A DNA stretch of 10,925 bases from an uncultured Fimbriimonadales bacterium (GCA_937925775.1 CALAMM010000137.1:1-10925), one strand, 5' to 3'. Shown: positions 1-6,011, counted from the stretch's first letter. The notes: generated by a model from the letters alone, not told the origin. Numbers and translations: made by a program.

Positions 1-1
1 C

Positions 2-40
2 CGCCGACGAACTATGCTTGGGCAAGAATGTCCAAGCCAC
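2..40 (+). repeat. Palindromic repeat, copy A
   Basis: This is the first of two imperfect 39-bp direct copies (the other is at 151-189), identical at 32 of 39 positions when aligned without gaps. The core is a hairpin: GCTTGGGCA (16-24), loop agaa, TGTCCAAGC (29-37), with one G-T wobble pair. The 12-nt tail TGTCCAAGCCAC (29-40) recurs exactly at 178-189 and at 8781-8792 inside metG. Confidence 0.65.
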
Positions 41-50
41 GCGCAACGGG

Positions 51-74
51 TGCGACGCCTTTCTTGGCGTCGCA
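51..74. repeat. Hairpin TGCGACGCC / GGCGTCGCA
   Basis: Perfect 9-bp inverted repeat with a 6-base loop, lying between repeat copies A and B. The right arm belongs to the 13-nt sequence CTTGGCGTCGCAA that is repeated at 130-142. It is probably another member of the local family of mobile or repetitive palindromes. There is no T-run after it, so it does not look like a classical terminator. Confidence 0.5.
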
Positions 75-101
75 ACACTGCTATCCTCGCCGATAAAACC
101 C

Positions 102-123
102 GCGACGACAGGAATGTCGTCGC
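102..123. repeat. Hairpin GCGACGACA / TGTCGTCGC
   Basis: Perfect 9-bp inverted repeat around the loop ggaa. The right arm plus flank (TGTCGTCGCACCC, 115-127) recurs exactly at 2335-2347 between the SDR and rhodopsin genes, again as the right arm of a hairpin. This links the two intergenic regions to one repeat family. Confidence 0.6.
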
Positions 124-150
124 ACCCGCCTTGGCGTCGCAAAGCATCCC

Positions 151-189
151 CGCCGACAAGAATTGCTTGGACAAGATTGTCCAAGCCAC
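151..189 (+). repeat. Palindromic repeat, copy B
   Basis: Second copy of the 39-bp repeat, 149 bp downstream of copy A. Its hairpin is perfect: GCTTGGACA (165-173), loop agat, TGTCCAAGC (178-186). The G-T wobble in copy A is a proper pair here. The shared tail TGTCCAAGCCAC is at 178-189. Confidence 0.65.
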
Positions 190-334
190 ATCGCGTAGCG
201 TCGGCTTTTTCGTCCGCGAGATGTTCTGACCAACGCCGCGCGGCTCGACAAAACAAGGCGCACCCCCCCTGAACGCGACAACCCTTACGCTTGGAGCAGG
301 ATTTTCTGGCGAGCTGACGAATCTAACCCATCCA

Positions 335-341
335 GAGGAGG
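335..341 (+). promoter_or_regulatory. Strong ribosome binding site of pilT
   Basis: GAGGAGG with 7-nt spacing to ATG 349 fixes the pilT start. It also shows that the host uses canonical Shine-Dalgarno sites, as the rhodopsin and prepilin genes do. Confidence 0.8.
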
Positions 342-348
342 CGTTCTT

Positions 349-1452
349 ATGCTGAAATTCGCGTCTGCCGATGAACTGCTGGACATCTGTTATGAGCGCG
401 ATGCGTCGGACATCCACATCGTGCCTCACGAACCTGCGACGCTGCGATTACACGGGCGACTGGTGCGATTAGAAGAGTATGGGGAGCTCACCCCTGCGGA
501 CACGGAGCGGCTGTTCCGCGAGGTCGCGCCTCCGCGCGCGATTCACGAACTGGAGCGCGTGCGCACTGCCGACTTCGGCTACACCCACCGCAAGGCACGG
601 TTCCGCGTCGCCGCCTACTACGAGAAAGGCTCTATCGCCATCAACTTCCGACTAATCCCCTACCGCCTGCGCAGCTTTGAAGAGATCGGACTACCCGATT
701 CCATAAAGCGAATCCTCCATCTACCGCGCGGGCTGGTGCTGGTGACAGGGCCGACAGGTTCGGGCAAGACCACCACCCTCGCCACGATGATCGACTATAT
801 CAACGAACACCGTGAGACGCACATCGTGACCATCGAAGACCCGATAGAGTATTTTCACAGCGCGAAGAAGTCGGTTATCAGTCAGCGCGAGGTGGGGGTC
901 GATGTACCGAGCTTCGAGGAAGGGGTCATTCGCGCCATGCGCATGGACCCCGATGTGATTCTGGTAGGCGAGATGCGCGACCTCAAAACGATTCAAGCCG
1001 CGATTACCGCTGCCGAGACGGGACACCTGGTGTTCGCCACCGTGCATACCACCGGCGCGGCGCGCACGGTGGAGCGAATCGTGGATGTGTTCCCCCATGA
1101 GCAACAGGAGCAGATTCGCGTGCAGCTCAGCACGAACCTTGTGGCGATTATCTCGCAGCTGCTCCTGCCACGCGCCGACCGACCTGGGCGCGTCGCCGCG
1201 TTCGAAATCATGTATGTCACCCCCGCCATCGGACACATGATCCGCGAACGCAAGATCCACAGCATCGAGTCGGCGATCCAAACGGGGCAGCAGCTGGGGA
1301 TGATTTCGCTGGACAACCACCTGCTGTTTTTGTATCAACATAAGTTGATTACGCGCGAGGAGATGTATCGCGTGGCGCAGAATCCCGAGGACATCGCGGC
1401 GCGGCTGGGCGAGCAGCTGCCCGAAACGGCGATGGCACGTCATGCGGTGTAG
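349..1452 (+). CDS. pilT: Type IV pilus retraction ATPase, PilT family
   Basis: A 367-residue hexameric secretion ATPase of the kind that sits at the cytoplasmic base of the type IV pilus and powers pilus disassembly, giving twitching motility and DNA uptake. Visible motifs in order: arginine-rich RFR at 84-86; Walker A GPTGSGKT at 134-141; Asp box TIEDPIEY at 161-168; Walker B with DPDVILVGE at 200-208; His box TGHLVFATVHT at 224-234; and AIGHMIRE at 293-300, which matches the AIRNLIRE motif typical of retraction ATPases rather than PilB. Length is normal for PilT. It lacks the long N-terminal domain of PilB/GspE. The start is set by a strong ribosome site, GAGGAGG at 335-341, 7 nt before ATG 349. 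It runs directly into the downstream SDR gene. Pilin and assembly genes (pilB, pilC, pilQ) are not in the window. PilU-type paralogues cannot be excluded. Confidence 0.93.
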   Translation: MLKFASADELLDICYERDASDIHIVPHEPATLRLHGRLVRLEEYGELTPADTERLFREVAPPRAIHELERVRTADFGYTHRKARFRVAAYYEKGSIAINFRLIPYRLRSFEEIGLPDSIKRILHLPRGLVLVTGPTGSGKTTTLATMIDYINEHRETHIVTIEDPIEYFHSAKKSVISQREVGVDVPSFEEGVIRAMRMDPDVILVGEMRDLKTIQAAITAAETGHLVFATVHTTGAARTVERIVDVFPHEQQEQIRVQLSTNLVAIISQLLLPRADRPGRVAAFEIMYVTPAIGHMIRERKIHSIESAIQTGQQLGMISLDNHLLFLYQHKLITREEMYRVAQNPEDIAARLGEQLPETAMARHAV

Positions 1453-1455
1453 GCG

Positions 1456-2247
1456 ATGCGGTTCCGCAATAAGGTGGTCTGGATTACGGGCGCCTCGTCG
1501 GGGATTGGCGAGGCGCTCGCTTACGCCTTCAGTCGCGAGGGCGCGCACCTAATCCTCACGGCGCGCCGTCGCGACCGCCTCGAAGCCGTCAAAAACGCCT
1601 GTGTCGGTGAAGGCAAAATCCTGCTCCTGCCCTTCGATGTGACCGACTACGAGTTCCATCCCACCGCCGTCGCCGCCGCCATCGAACACTTCGGGCAGGT
1701 GGACATCCTAATCAACAACGCGGGCATCTCCCAACGCTCGCTCGTGCTGGAGACTGACTTCAGCGTCGATCGGCGTATTATGGAGGTGAACTATTTCAGC
1801 GTCATCTCGCTGACCAAGACCGTATTGCCTTACATGATTGAGCGCGGGGGTGGACAAATAGCGGTAGTGAGCAGCTTGTTAGGTAAGTTCAGCACGCCGC
1901 GTCAGTCCGCCTACTGCGCCTCCAAGCACGCCCTGCACGGCTATTTCGACTCGCTACGCACGGAGGTGTATGACCAAGGGATTCGCATCACGCTCATCTG
2001 CCCAGGTTTTGTGCGCACGGAGGTCTCCTTGCACGCCCTGCGCGGCGACGGGCAGGAGCACGGGGTTCTGGATAATCGCATCGCGAAAGGCATGCCAGCC
2101 GAGGTATGCGCCCGACATATCCTCAACGCCCTCTATAAGCGCAAAGAGGAAGTTTACATCGCCCGCTACGAGAAAATCGCGCTCTATCTCAAGCGGTTCG
2201 CGCCCGGACTGCTCTCTAAACTCATGCGGCGCGTGAAGCTGGATTAA
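1456..2247 (+). CDS. SDR family NADP-dependent oxidoreductase
   Basis: Classical short-chain dehydrogenase/reductase of 263 residues with one Rossmann domain. Seen in the sequence: cofactor loop TGASSGIG at 11-18, basic TARRRDRL at 35-42 (favours NADP(H) over NAD), DVTD at 61-64, NNAG at 87-90, structural Asn112, and the catalytic set Ser140, Tyr153 and Lys157 (YCASK), followed by PGFVRTE at 183-189. The tail (residues about 220-263) is basic and somewhat hydrophobic, as in the DHRS7/YqjQ-like membrane-associated group. The substrate cannot be told from sequence. ATG 1456 lies 3 nt after the pilT stop and has no clear ribosome site, so it is probably translated by coupling to pilT. A functional link to pili is not implied. 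Confidence 0.9.
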   Translation: MRFRNKVVWITGASSGIGEALAYAFSREGAHLILTARRRDRLEAVKNACVGEGKILLLPFDVTDYEFHPTAVAAAIEHFGQVDILINNAGISQRSLVLETDFSVDRRIMEVNYFSVISLTKTVLPYMIERGGGQIAVVSSLLGKFSTPRQSAYCASKHALHGYFDSLRTEVYDQGIRITLICPGFVRTEVSLHALRGDGQEHGVLDNRIAKGMPAEVCARHILNALYKRKEEVYIARYEKIALYLKRFAPGLLSKLMRRVKLD

Positions 2248-2279
2248 CTGGAAAGGAAGTAGACCCTGTTGGATACCAA

Positions 2280-2354
2280 CGGCAAAAATGCCGTCGCATC
2301 AGGTGCGACAACGAATCGGGTGCGATGACATTTCTGTCGTCGCACCCTGATGCG
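2280..2354. repeat. Nested palindromes between convergent genes
   Basis: The 134-bp gap between the convergent SDR and rhodopsin genes is mostly inverted repeats. First comes CGGCA-aaaa-TGCCG (2280-2293). Then an outer pair CGCATCAGGTGCGAC (2295-2309) matches GTCGCACCCTGATGCG (2339-2354) with one bulged base. Inside this is a hairpin GGGTGCGATGACA (2318-2330), loop tttc, TGTCGTCGCACCC (2335-2347), with one wobble. The outer and inner structures share the right arm and so exclude each other. The position suits a two-way transcription stop, but no T-run follows. The right arm is shared with the hairpin at 102-127, so it is also a member of the repeat family. Confidence 0.7.
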
Positions 2355-2381
2355 TCAACAAACTCGGCAACGAACGAGTTA

Positions 2382-3170
2382 TTAGCTGGACACTTGCGCC
2401 GCGTAGGCAGGCTCTTCGGAGAGCGTCTTCTCGCGGGCGATAAAGTACAGGAACAAGCCAAACAGCGGCTTCGCCGTCAGGTCGGCAAGGCTGTAGCCAA
2501 TCTGCAAGGCAACTTCGCCCGCGGCGCCGCCTACGCCCGCCATCGGCGCAAGATACGCAATCGGATAGAACAACCACGAGATAAGCAACAATGCGCGGGT
2601 TGTGCCCAGCAACTGGTTCACTCGCGGCGCGAACTTCGCCTCAGCAATCACGCGCCCCAGCTCGCCGTACAGCACATACAAGATGTACACAAACGGGATG
2701 CAGCTGAGCACGAACCAGAGACCACGCATCGTCATGTTCTCACGCTCTATCTCTCCAGGATAGCCCAAAGCTAACATGATGATGGCGGCGATCACCAAGC
2801 GCGCGACGAGACTGTTACTCTTCGCGCGAGGCAACGCCATCACCAAGATAAGCTCCGTCAACAGCAGCGGCACCGTCACGATCCAGTCTGCGTAGCGGTA
2901 GAAGTCATTGAACGGCTTCCCCGTTGGCGCGTAGGTGCCTGCTTGCGTCAAGGTATACGCCGCCTGCCAACTCTCGAAGATTCGATAGTAATGGTAGCAG
3001 GCGATGAACACGACTAACGCAGAGAGATAGAGCGCAATGTGGTACTTCGGGGCGACATAGCTGCGCGCCAGAATAAAGAAAATCCCTGACGCGCCCATCG
3101 CCGCAATCGTGAGGGACAGAATGTTAAACACCAGCCAGTACTGGATGTACGAAAGTTCTGGCAGATTCAT
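2382..3170 (-). CDS. Xanthorhodopsin-like proton-pumping rhodopsin
   Basis: A 262-residue, seven-helix retinal protein of the bacterial proteorhodopsin/xanthorhodopsin group that would pump protons out of the cell in light. Helix C has RYADWIVTVPLLLTE: Arg92, proton acceptor Asp95, Thr99 and proton donor Glu106, i.e. the D-T-E set of H+ pumps. Leu103 is at the spectral-tuning position (proteorhodopsin 105), predicting green absorption. Helix B carries His60, equivalent to proteorhodopsin His75. Helix G has Asp230 and the retinal Schiff-base Lys234 (LADLTAKPLFG). FNDFYRYADW, GYPGE (136-140) and IPFVYILYVLY are xanthorhodopsin-like. However, the position of the small glycine that opens the carotenoid-antenna window is Phe153. 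ATG 3170 is preceded by GGAGGTG with 4-nt spacing. The gene stands alone between a convergent SDR gene and a divergent prepilin-like gene. No retinal-forming (blh/brp) or crtB/crtI gene is in the window. Confidence 0.95.
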   Translation of the reverse strand: MNLPELSYIQYWLVFNILSLTIAAMGASGIFFILARSYVAPKYHIALYLSALVVFIACYHYYRIFESWQAAYTLTQAGTYAPTGKPFNDFYRYADWIVTVPLLLTELILVMALPRAKSNSLVARLVIAAIIMLALGYPGEIERENMTMRGLWFVLSCIPFVYILYVLYGELGRVIAEAKFAPRVNQLLGTTRALLLISWLFYPIAYLAPMAGVGGAAGEVALQIGYSLADLTAKPLFGLFLYFIAREKTLSEEPAYAAQVSS

Positions 3171-3174
3171 ATCG

Positions 3175-3181
3175 CACCTCC
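3175..3181 (-). promoter_or_regulatory. Ribosome binding site of the rhodopsin gene
   Basis: Read on the - strand this is GGAGGTG, followed by cgat and ATG 3170. It supports the chosen start and suggests efficient translation. Confidence 0.8.
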
Positions 3182-3220
3182 ATCACCTTTATGTTTACCT
3201 GATGTTGTAGGAGCAGTTCC

Positions 3221-3234
3221 GTGATTCAAATCAC
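3221..3234. promoter_or_regulatory. Possible CRP/FNR-family operator
   Basis: GTGATTCAAATCAC is a palindrome with 6-bp arms around a 2-bp centre. It contains GTGA-N6-TCAC, the core and spacing of the E. coli CRP consensus, and also resembles the FNR layout TTGAT-N4-ATCAA. It lies in the 116-bp space between the divergent rhodopsin and prepilin-like starts and could serve either gene. If the weak -10-like TATTCA at 3258-3263 is used by the prepilin gene, the palindrome centre falls near -42, a class II activator position. No CRP/FNR gene is in the window, so the regulator is unknown. Confidence 0.45.
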
Positions 3235-3270
3235 AGATTTTTCCTCTGGGCTTTTGGTATTCATGCTTTT

Positions 3271-3280
3271 AGGAGGAGGT
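3271..3280 (+). promoter_or_regulatory. Ribosome binding site that sets the prepilin start
   Basis: AGGAGGAGGT, 6 nt before ATG 3287. This site, together with the canonical short basic leader that follows it, argues against the upstream in-frame GTG at 3221, which would start inside the CRP-like palindrome. Confidence 0.8.
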
Positions 3281-3286
3281 GCTTTT

Positions 3287-4093
3287 ATGCGACCACATCG
3301 CCTTCGAAGCAACGGGTTTACTTTGATTGAGCTGCTGGTCGTGATTGCGATTATCGCGATTTTAGCGGCGATTCTGTTTCCTGTGTTTGCCCAAGCGCGT
3401 GAGCGGGCACGCTCGACCCAGTGCATCAGCAACCTGCGTCAGTCAGCAACAGCGGTGCTACTCTATGTGCAAGATTACGACGATACCTTCCCTGTCAACA
3501 TGTACCTGCAACTTACCCCGAACGGTGTCTGCGTGTTCTCGTTTTACCAAGCGTTGGTTTCGTATAAAAAGAGTGGCGATATTATGTTGTGTCCTTCGGA
3601 TGGTGCGCGCGTGAGTCCCGCTATAGCGTTCCAAGTTGCAGGTTTTCCACCTATCTGCCCGCCTGTTCTGCCTGAGTTCAGCTATACGCACAACTACGGA
3701 CTTATCGACTTCGGGGTAGATAACAACATGTTTCCGAACACTGGGCGCGCGGTGAAACGCCTGGCAATGGTGGAGTATCCTGTAGAAACGGTTATGATTT
3801 ACGACGGCTCGCTGGTACAGCCAGGGGGAGTATTCAACGCCTTTGATACGCCCATTCAGGCGCGCCACTTTGGCTTGGTGAATACGAACTATGTGGATGG
3901 ACACGCCAGAGCCGTTCGCGCACGCCCCTATACGGACGCCAACGGCACCCAATACACAGGGCGCACGCTGGACAACCGTCATACGATTCGCGCGTGGCTG
4001 GTGGCGGACGGCGGCCCGTACAACGGGAAAATCCAGTTCCGAGGCATTCCTTACAAGGACAGCAGCGGCGCTTGGCGTCTCTTGGACGAGTAG
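3287..4093 (+). CDS. Type IV prepilin-like protein, DUF1559/H-x9-DG type
   Basis: A 268-residue pseudopilin-like protein. A short basic leader (MRPHRLRSNG) ends in Gly10, the prepilin peptidase site. Phe11 and Glu15 are the methylated Phe1 and conserved Glu5 of the mature protein, followed by the hydrophobic helix LIELLVVIAIIAILAAILFP. FAQARERAR and CISNLRQ come next, then CPSD at 102-105, and near the C-terminus His194-x9-Asp204-Gly205 with following His, the H-x9-DG signature. The mature protein would be membrane-anchored, with a globular domain outside the membrane. Such proteins occur in dozens of copies in Armatimonadota and Planctomycetes. Their role is unclear; a pseudopilus or surface-fibre role is plausible. 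It is divergent from the rhodopsin gene and has no operon partner downstream. The start is chosen from the ribosome site at 3271-3280. Confidence 0.9.
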   Translation: MRPHRLRSNGFTLIELLVVIAIIAILAAILFPVFAQARERARSTQCISNLRQSATAVLLYVQDYDDTFPVNMYLQLTPNGVCVFSFYQALVSYKKSGDIMLCPSDGARVSPAIAFQVAGFPPICPPVLPEFSYTHNYGLIDFGVDNNMFPNTGRAVKRLAMVEYPVETVMIYDGSLVQPGGVFNAFDTPIQARHFGLVNTNYVDGHARAVRARPYTDANGTQYTGRTLDNRHTIRAWLVADGGPYNGKIQFRGIPYKDSSGAWRLLDE

Positions 4094-4101
4094 GCGTCTT
4101 A

Positions 4102-4163
4102 GGGAGTGCGGGTCGCTCGGAGGGCATCGCTAAGATGTTCATGGCTGGGCGACCGACACTCCC
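4102..4163. repeat. Long imperfect inverted repeat at a convergent gene end
   Basis: GGGAGTGCGGGTCGCTC (4102-4118) pairs with GGGCGACCGACACTCCC (4147-4163): a 7-bp stem, a 2x2 mismatch, a 6-bp stem and a wobble pair, with a 28-base loop. It begins 8 bp after the prepilin stop, and its right arm lies in the last codons of the - strand TM2 gene. It may be a shared terminator, though no T-run follows. A chance repeat in GC-rich DNA is possible. Confidence 0.35.
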
Positions 4164-4594
4164 AGTGCAGTTAGGACAAAGCCGAGTACAGTCCACGCGA
4201 GCGTAAGATACAGGCAGCTGAACCCCAGCATACCGATTTTGAGCGCAAGGACGAGGTAGCCTGGTGGCACTGTCGTCGTCTCGCGCTCCCCTTGCGCAAT
4301 CGCCCCAGCAACTATCACGGCATCAACAATTCCGTATAGCCACGGGAGGATGAGCCAGCCTGTGAGTAGGAGGGCAATTCCCTTCGCCCAGTCGCCGTTG
4401 TAGAACTGTCCTAAACCGGGCACAAAGAAGCTAAACACACCTGCCCAGAAGGGGCTTTGCTGATGGCGGTCTACGGCGCAGTGTTCGCAATACGGCTTGC
4501 CGTTCACACGCACGAGGCAGACCTCACACACAGGCTGGCTACAGTCTGTGCAGCACGCGACGGCAGGCGTATGGGGATGCAGGTAGCAGTTCAT
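4139..4594 (-). CDS. B-box-like zinc finger, TM2-domain membrane protein
   Basis: A 151-residue protein with two parts. Residues 1-44 are a B-box-like zinc-binding region with paired ligands C3/H6, C15/C18, C23/C26 and C36/C39 plus H44. Residues about 48-145 are membrane segments that begin with a TM2-type signature, FFVPGLGQFYNGDWAKG (56-72), followed by hydrophobic helices at about 73-100 and 112-145. TM2 proteins are small membrane proteins of mostly unknown function. The start at ATG 4594 is chosen because its ATG overlaps the TGA of the upstream STN gene (ATGA). An in-frame ATG at 4699 would add 35 residues, all overlapping the upstream gene, with no homology look. As the third gene of the operon, it may anchor or report on the two proteins before it. 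The function is unknown. Confidence 0.8.
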   Translation of the reverse strand: MNCYLHPHTPAVACCTDCSQPVCEVCLVRVNGKPYCEHCAVDRHQQSPFWAGVFSFFVPGLGQFYNGDWAKGIALLLTGWLILPWLYGIVDAVIVAGAIAQGERETTTVPPGYLVLALKIGMLGFSCLYLTLAWTVLGFVLTALGVSVAQP

Positions 4595-5340
4595 CGCGGC
4601 GGCTGTTGCTGGGCGCGCTTGGCTCTGTCGGTGAGATGTTTCACAAACGCGCCGCAGATGGGGCAGTAGCGCCAGTCGAGTTGGAGGGAGTAGCGGCACT
4701 TCGGGCAGCGTGGCATCGGGTCGGGCGCGAGGGGGCGGCTGGGCGCAGGGCGCGGGCTTACCGATGCACCGCGCGGCGCCGCAGGGCTTTGCTCCGACGG
4801 TGATTGCGTGGGGCGTGCCTGGGGAGAACCCGCTGCCGCAATCCGATAGCCGCCGTTCACTTTCTCCCAGCGAAGCCCTGTCCCCTCACAGAGGGCACTG
4901 AGCGCGGTTTCCACCTCCACGCTGGGCAAGTTGAGGTTGAACCGCAGATTCGGCGCGTCGGGCGCGACCTCCACTTTCACGCCTGCCTGCTTGGCAATCT
5001 CCGCCGCCACAGTGCGCAGGGGCAGACCCGTGCCTACCAAGCGCACAGGGCGCGGGCGCGTCTCTGGAACTGTCGCCGCAGGCGGAGAGGACGCCCCCGT
5101 GATGGGTGCGATATAGTAAACACCCTCACGCACGCTGTAGCGCGTGTTCGTCGCCTCACACAGCAGCTGCAACGCCTTGAGAAACGGTGTCTCGCGCAGG
5201 CTGAGATACACAGGGCGCTGAATATCCACCTGCAGCACAAAGTCCACCTTTGCCTGGGCGAACAGCTCGGCGAACACCTCGCGGGCGTCCTTGCCGCGCG
5301 CGTCCAAGTTGATTAGGGTCTCTTGAAAATGCGGTCTCAT
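4591..5340 (-). CDS. Tandem STN-like domain protein with C-terminal zinc ribbon
   Basis: A 249-residue protein that I recognise only by domain style. Residues about 8-79 and 98-168 look like two STN-like (secretin/TonB short N-terminal) domains. Each has the pattern of a helix with AxxVFAELxxQAxV, a strand pair, then a LxxALxxLCExTxxxY helix-strand and a final YYIAP or YRIAA strand. A Pro/Ser/Arg linker follows (about 170-210), then a zinc ribbon with C212/C215 and C226/C229. There is no signal peptide or membrane helix, which is unusual because STN domains normally act outside the inner membrane in secretins, TonB receptors and FecR-like anti-sigma factors. Its ATG overlaps the TGA of the anti-sigma-like gene, and its TGA overlaps the ATG of the TM2 gene, so the three are almost surely co-translated and probably act together. 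Confidence 0.75.
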   Translation of the reverse strand: MRPHFQETLINLDARGKDAREVFAELFAQAKVDFVLQVDIQRPVYLSLRETPFLKALQLLCEATNTRYSVREGVYYIAPITGASSPPAATVPETRPRPVRLVGTGLPLRTVAAEIAKQAGVKVEVAPDAPNLRFNLNLPSVEVETALSALCEGTGLRWEKVNGGYRIAAAGSPQARPTQSPSEQSPAAPRGASVSPRPAPSRPLAPDPMPRCPKCRYSLQLDWRYCPICGAFVKHLTDRAKRAQQQPPR

Positions 5341-5990
5341 CGCTTCACCTTCATCTGGTCGCGCTTGATGAGGGCGCCTGTCTCGTCGTACACTTCCACG
5401 GTGCCCTCAGCAGGCGATGTGGCTTGCAAGTTGGGCTTGGTCGGGGCGACGCGGCGCGGGGTGGGCTGAGCGCGTCGTGGAGGCGTTGCCTGTGGCGGTT
5501 TCGGCGAGGTCTCGAATTCAACGAGCTTGGGAGCCGCTTCGATGGGTTTTTGTTCGGGGGCGGCAGGTGGCGTGGTCTCCGTCGTGTCAGGGAGCGCGAG
5601 GGTATTCGGTTCGGTGGGAACGGTAGGCTCAGGCATCGTCGGGAGCGCGTCGTTTGACCCCCGCGCGCTCAACCGCGTTAGTAGCGCATCGCCTTGCATG
5701 CGCCACAGGTAAACCCCCGCGCCGACCAGCAGCGCTAAAATCGCGATCGCTGCGACCTTGCTGAGCGAGAGACGCCTCGTAGGTGGCTGCAGGGCGCGCT
5801 GCTGCTCAGGCGTGAGGGGCTTCCCTGTCGCGAGCGCATCGAGGGCGTCTTGCGCCAGAGTGAACTCCGCTCGGCAGGGGATGCACACAGCTAAATGCGC
5901 CTCTACCCGTCGGCTGAGCGGCGCAGGCAGCGTCTTGTCCAGATACCGCCACTTCTGCTTGCGCGCCCAAGTGCAGTCGCTGCGTCGCAT
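5337..5990 (-). CDS. Anti-sigma-factor-like zinc finger membrane protein
   Basis: A 217-residue single-pass protein. The N-terminus has the zinc anti-sigma pattern C6-x25-H32-x3-C36-x2-C39 (HLAVCIPC), the same spacing as C11-H37-C41-C44 of RsrA. A transmembrane helix lies at about 78-96 (KVAAIAILALLVGAGVYLW). The rest (about 110-195) is a Pro/Thr/Ala-rich low-complexity stretch, probably extracytoplasmic, ending in a short VEVYDETGALIKRDQ segment. Known proteins of this type bind an ECF sigma factor and release it on an envelope or redox signal. No sigma gene is next to it here, so the partner would be elsewhere; the upstream neighbour is an oxidoreductase. It is the first gene of the ATGA-linked operon. 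The start has only a poor ribosome site, with GGGGGAGAGG lying further upstream than usual. The call is good for the family and uncertain for the target. Confidence 0.8.
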   Translation of the reverse strand: MRRSDCTWARKQKWRYLDKTLPAPLSRRVEAHLAVCIPCRAEFTLAQDALDALATGKPLTPEQQRALQPPTRRLSLSKVAAIAILALLVGAGVYLWRMQGDALLTRLSARGSNDALPTMPEPTVPTEPNTLALPDTTETTPPAAPEQKPIEAAPKLVEFETSPKPPQATPPRRAQPTPRRVAPTKPNLQATSPAEGTVEVYDETGALIKRDQMKVKR

Positions 5991-6011
5991 CGTCCCAGCC
6001 TCTCCCCCTGT

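Larger units (their letters stand above)
1..348. other. Gene-free stretch with clustered small hairpins
   Basis: I see no convincing gene here. The open frames that cross it have no ribosome site, no recognisable domain, and are built from the repeats themselves. The first 190 bases hold four hairpins with 9-bp arms and 4- to 6-base loops: 16-24/29-37, 51-59/66-74, 102-110/115-123 and 165-173/178-186. They also hold a 13-nt exact direct repeat (CTTGGCGTCGCAA at 63-75 and 130-142). Bases 190-330 look like plain intergenic DNA leading to pilT, with no promoter I would defend. The segment continues past the left edge, so the repeat cluster may be longer than seen. Confidence 0.7.

Noticed and set aside
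1..190. CRISPR array
   Set aside because: Only two imperfect long copies with a 149-bp spacing and mixed hairpins; no regular repeat-spacer pattern and no cas genes.
14..272. Two overlapping short + strand frames in the left intergenic region
   Set aside because: They consist of the palindromic repeats, have no ribosome site, and show no known domain.
721..1548. 275-codon open frame antisense to pilT
   Set aside because: It lies opposite a clear PilT, has no ribosome site, and has a His/Arg/Leu-rich composition typical of the reverse of GC-rich genes.
3221..3286. Upstream extension of the prepilin gene from GTG 3221
   Set aside because: It would put 22 extra residues before the short basic leader, starts inside the CRP-like palindrome, and lacks a ribosome site. 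ATG 3287 has a strong one.
4595..4699. Upstream extension of the TM2 gene
   Set aside because: It overlaps the STN gene by 35 codons and reads as low-information residues. ATG 4594 has an ATGA coupling overlap and begins at the zinc-binding module.
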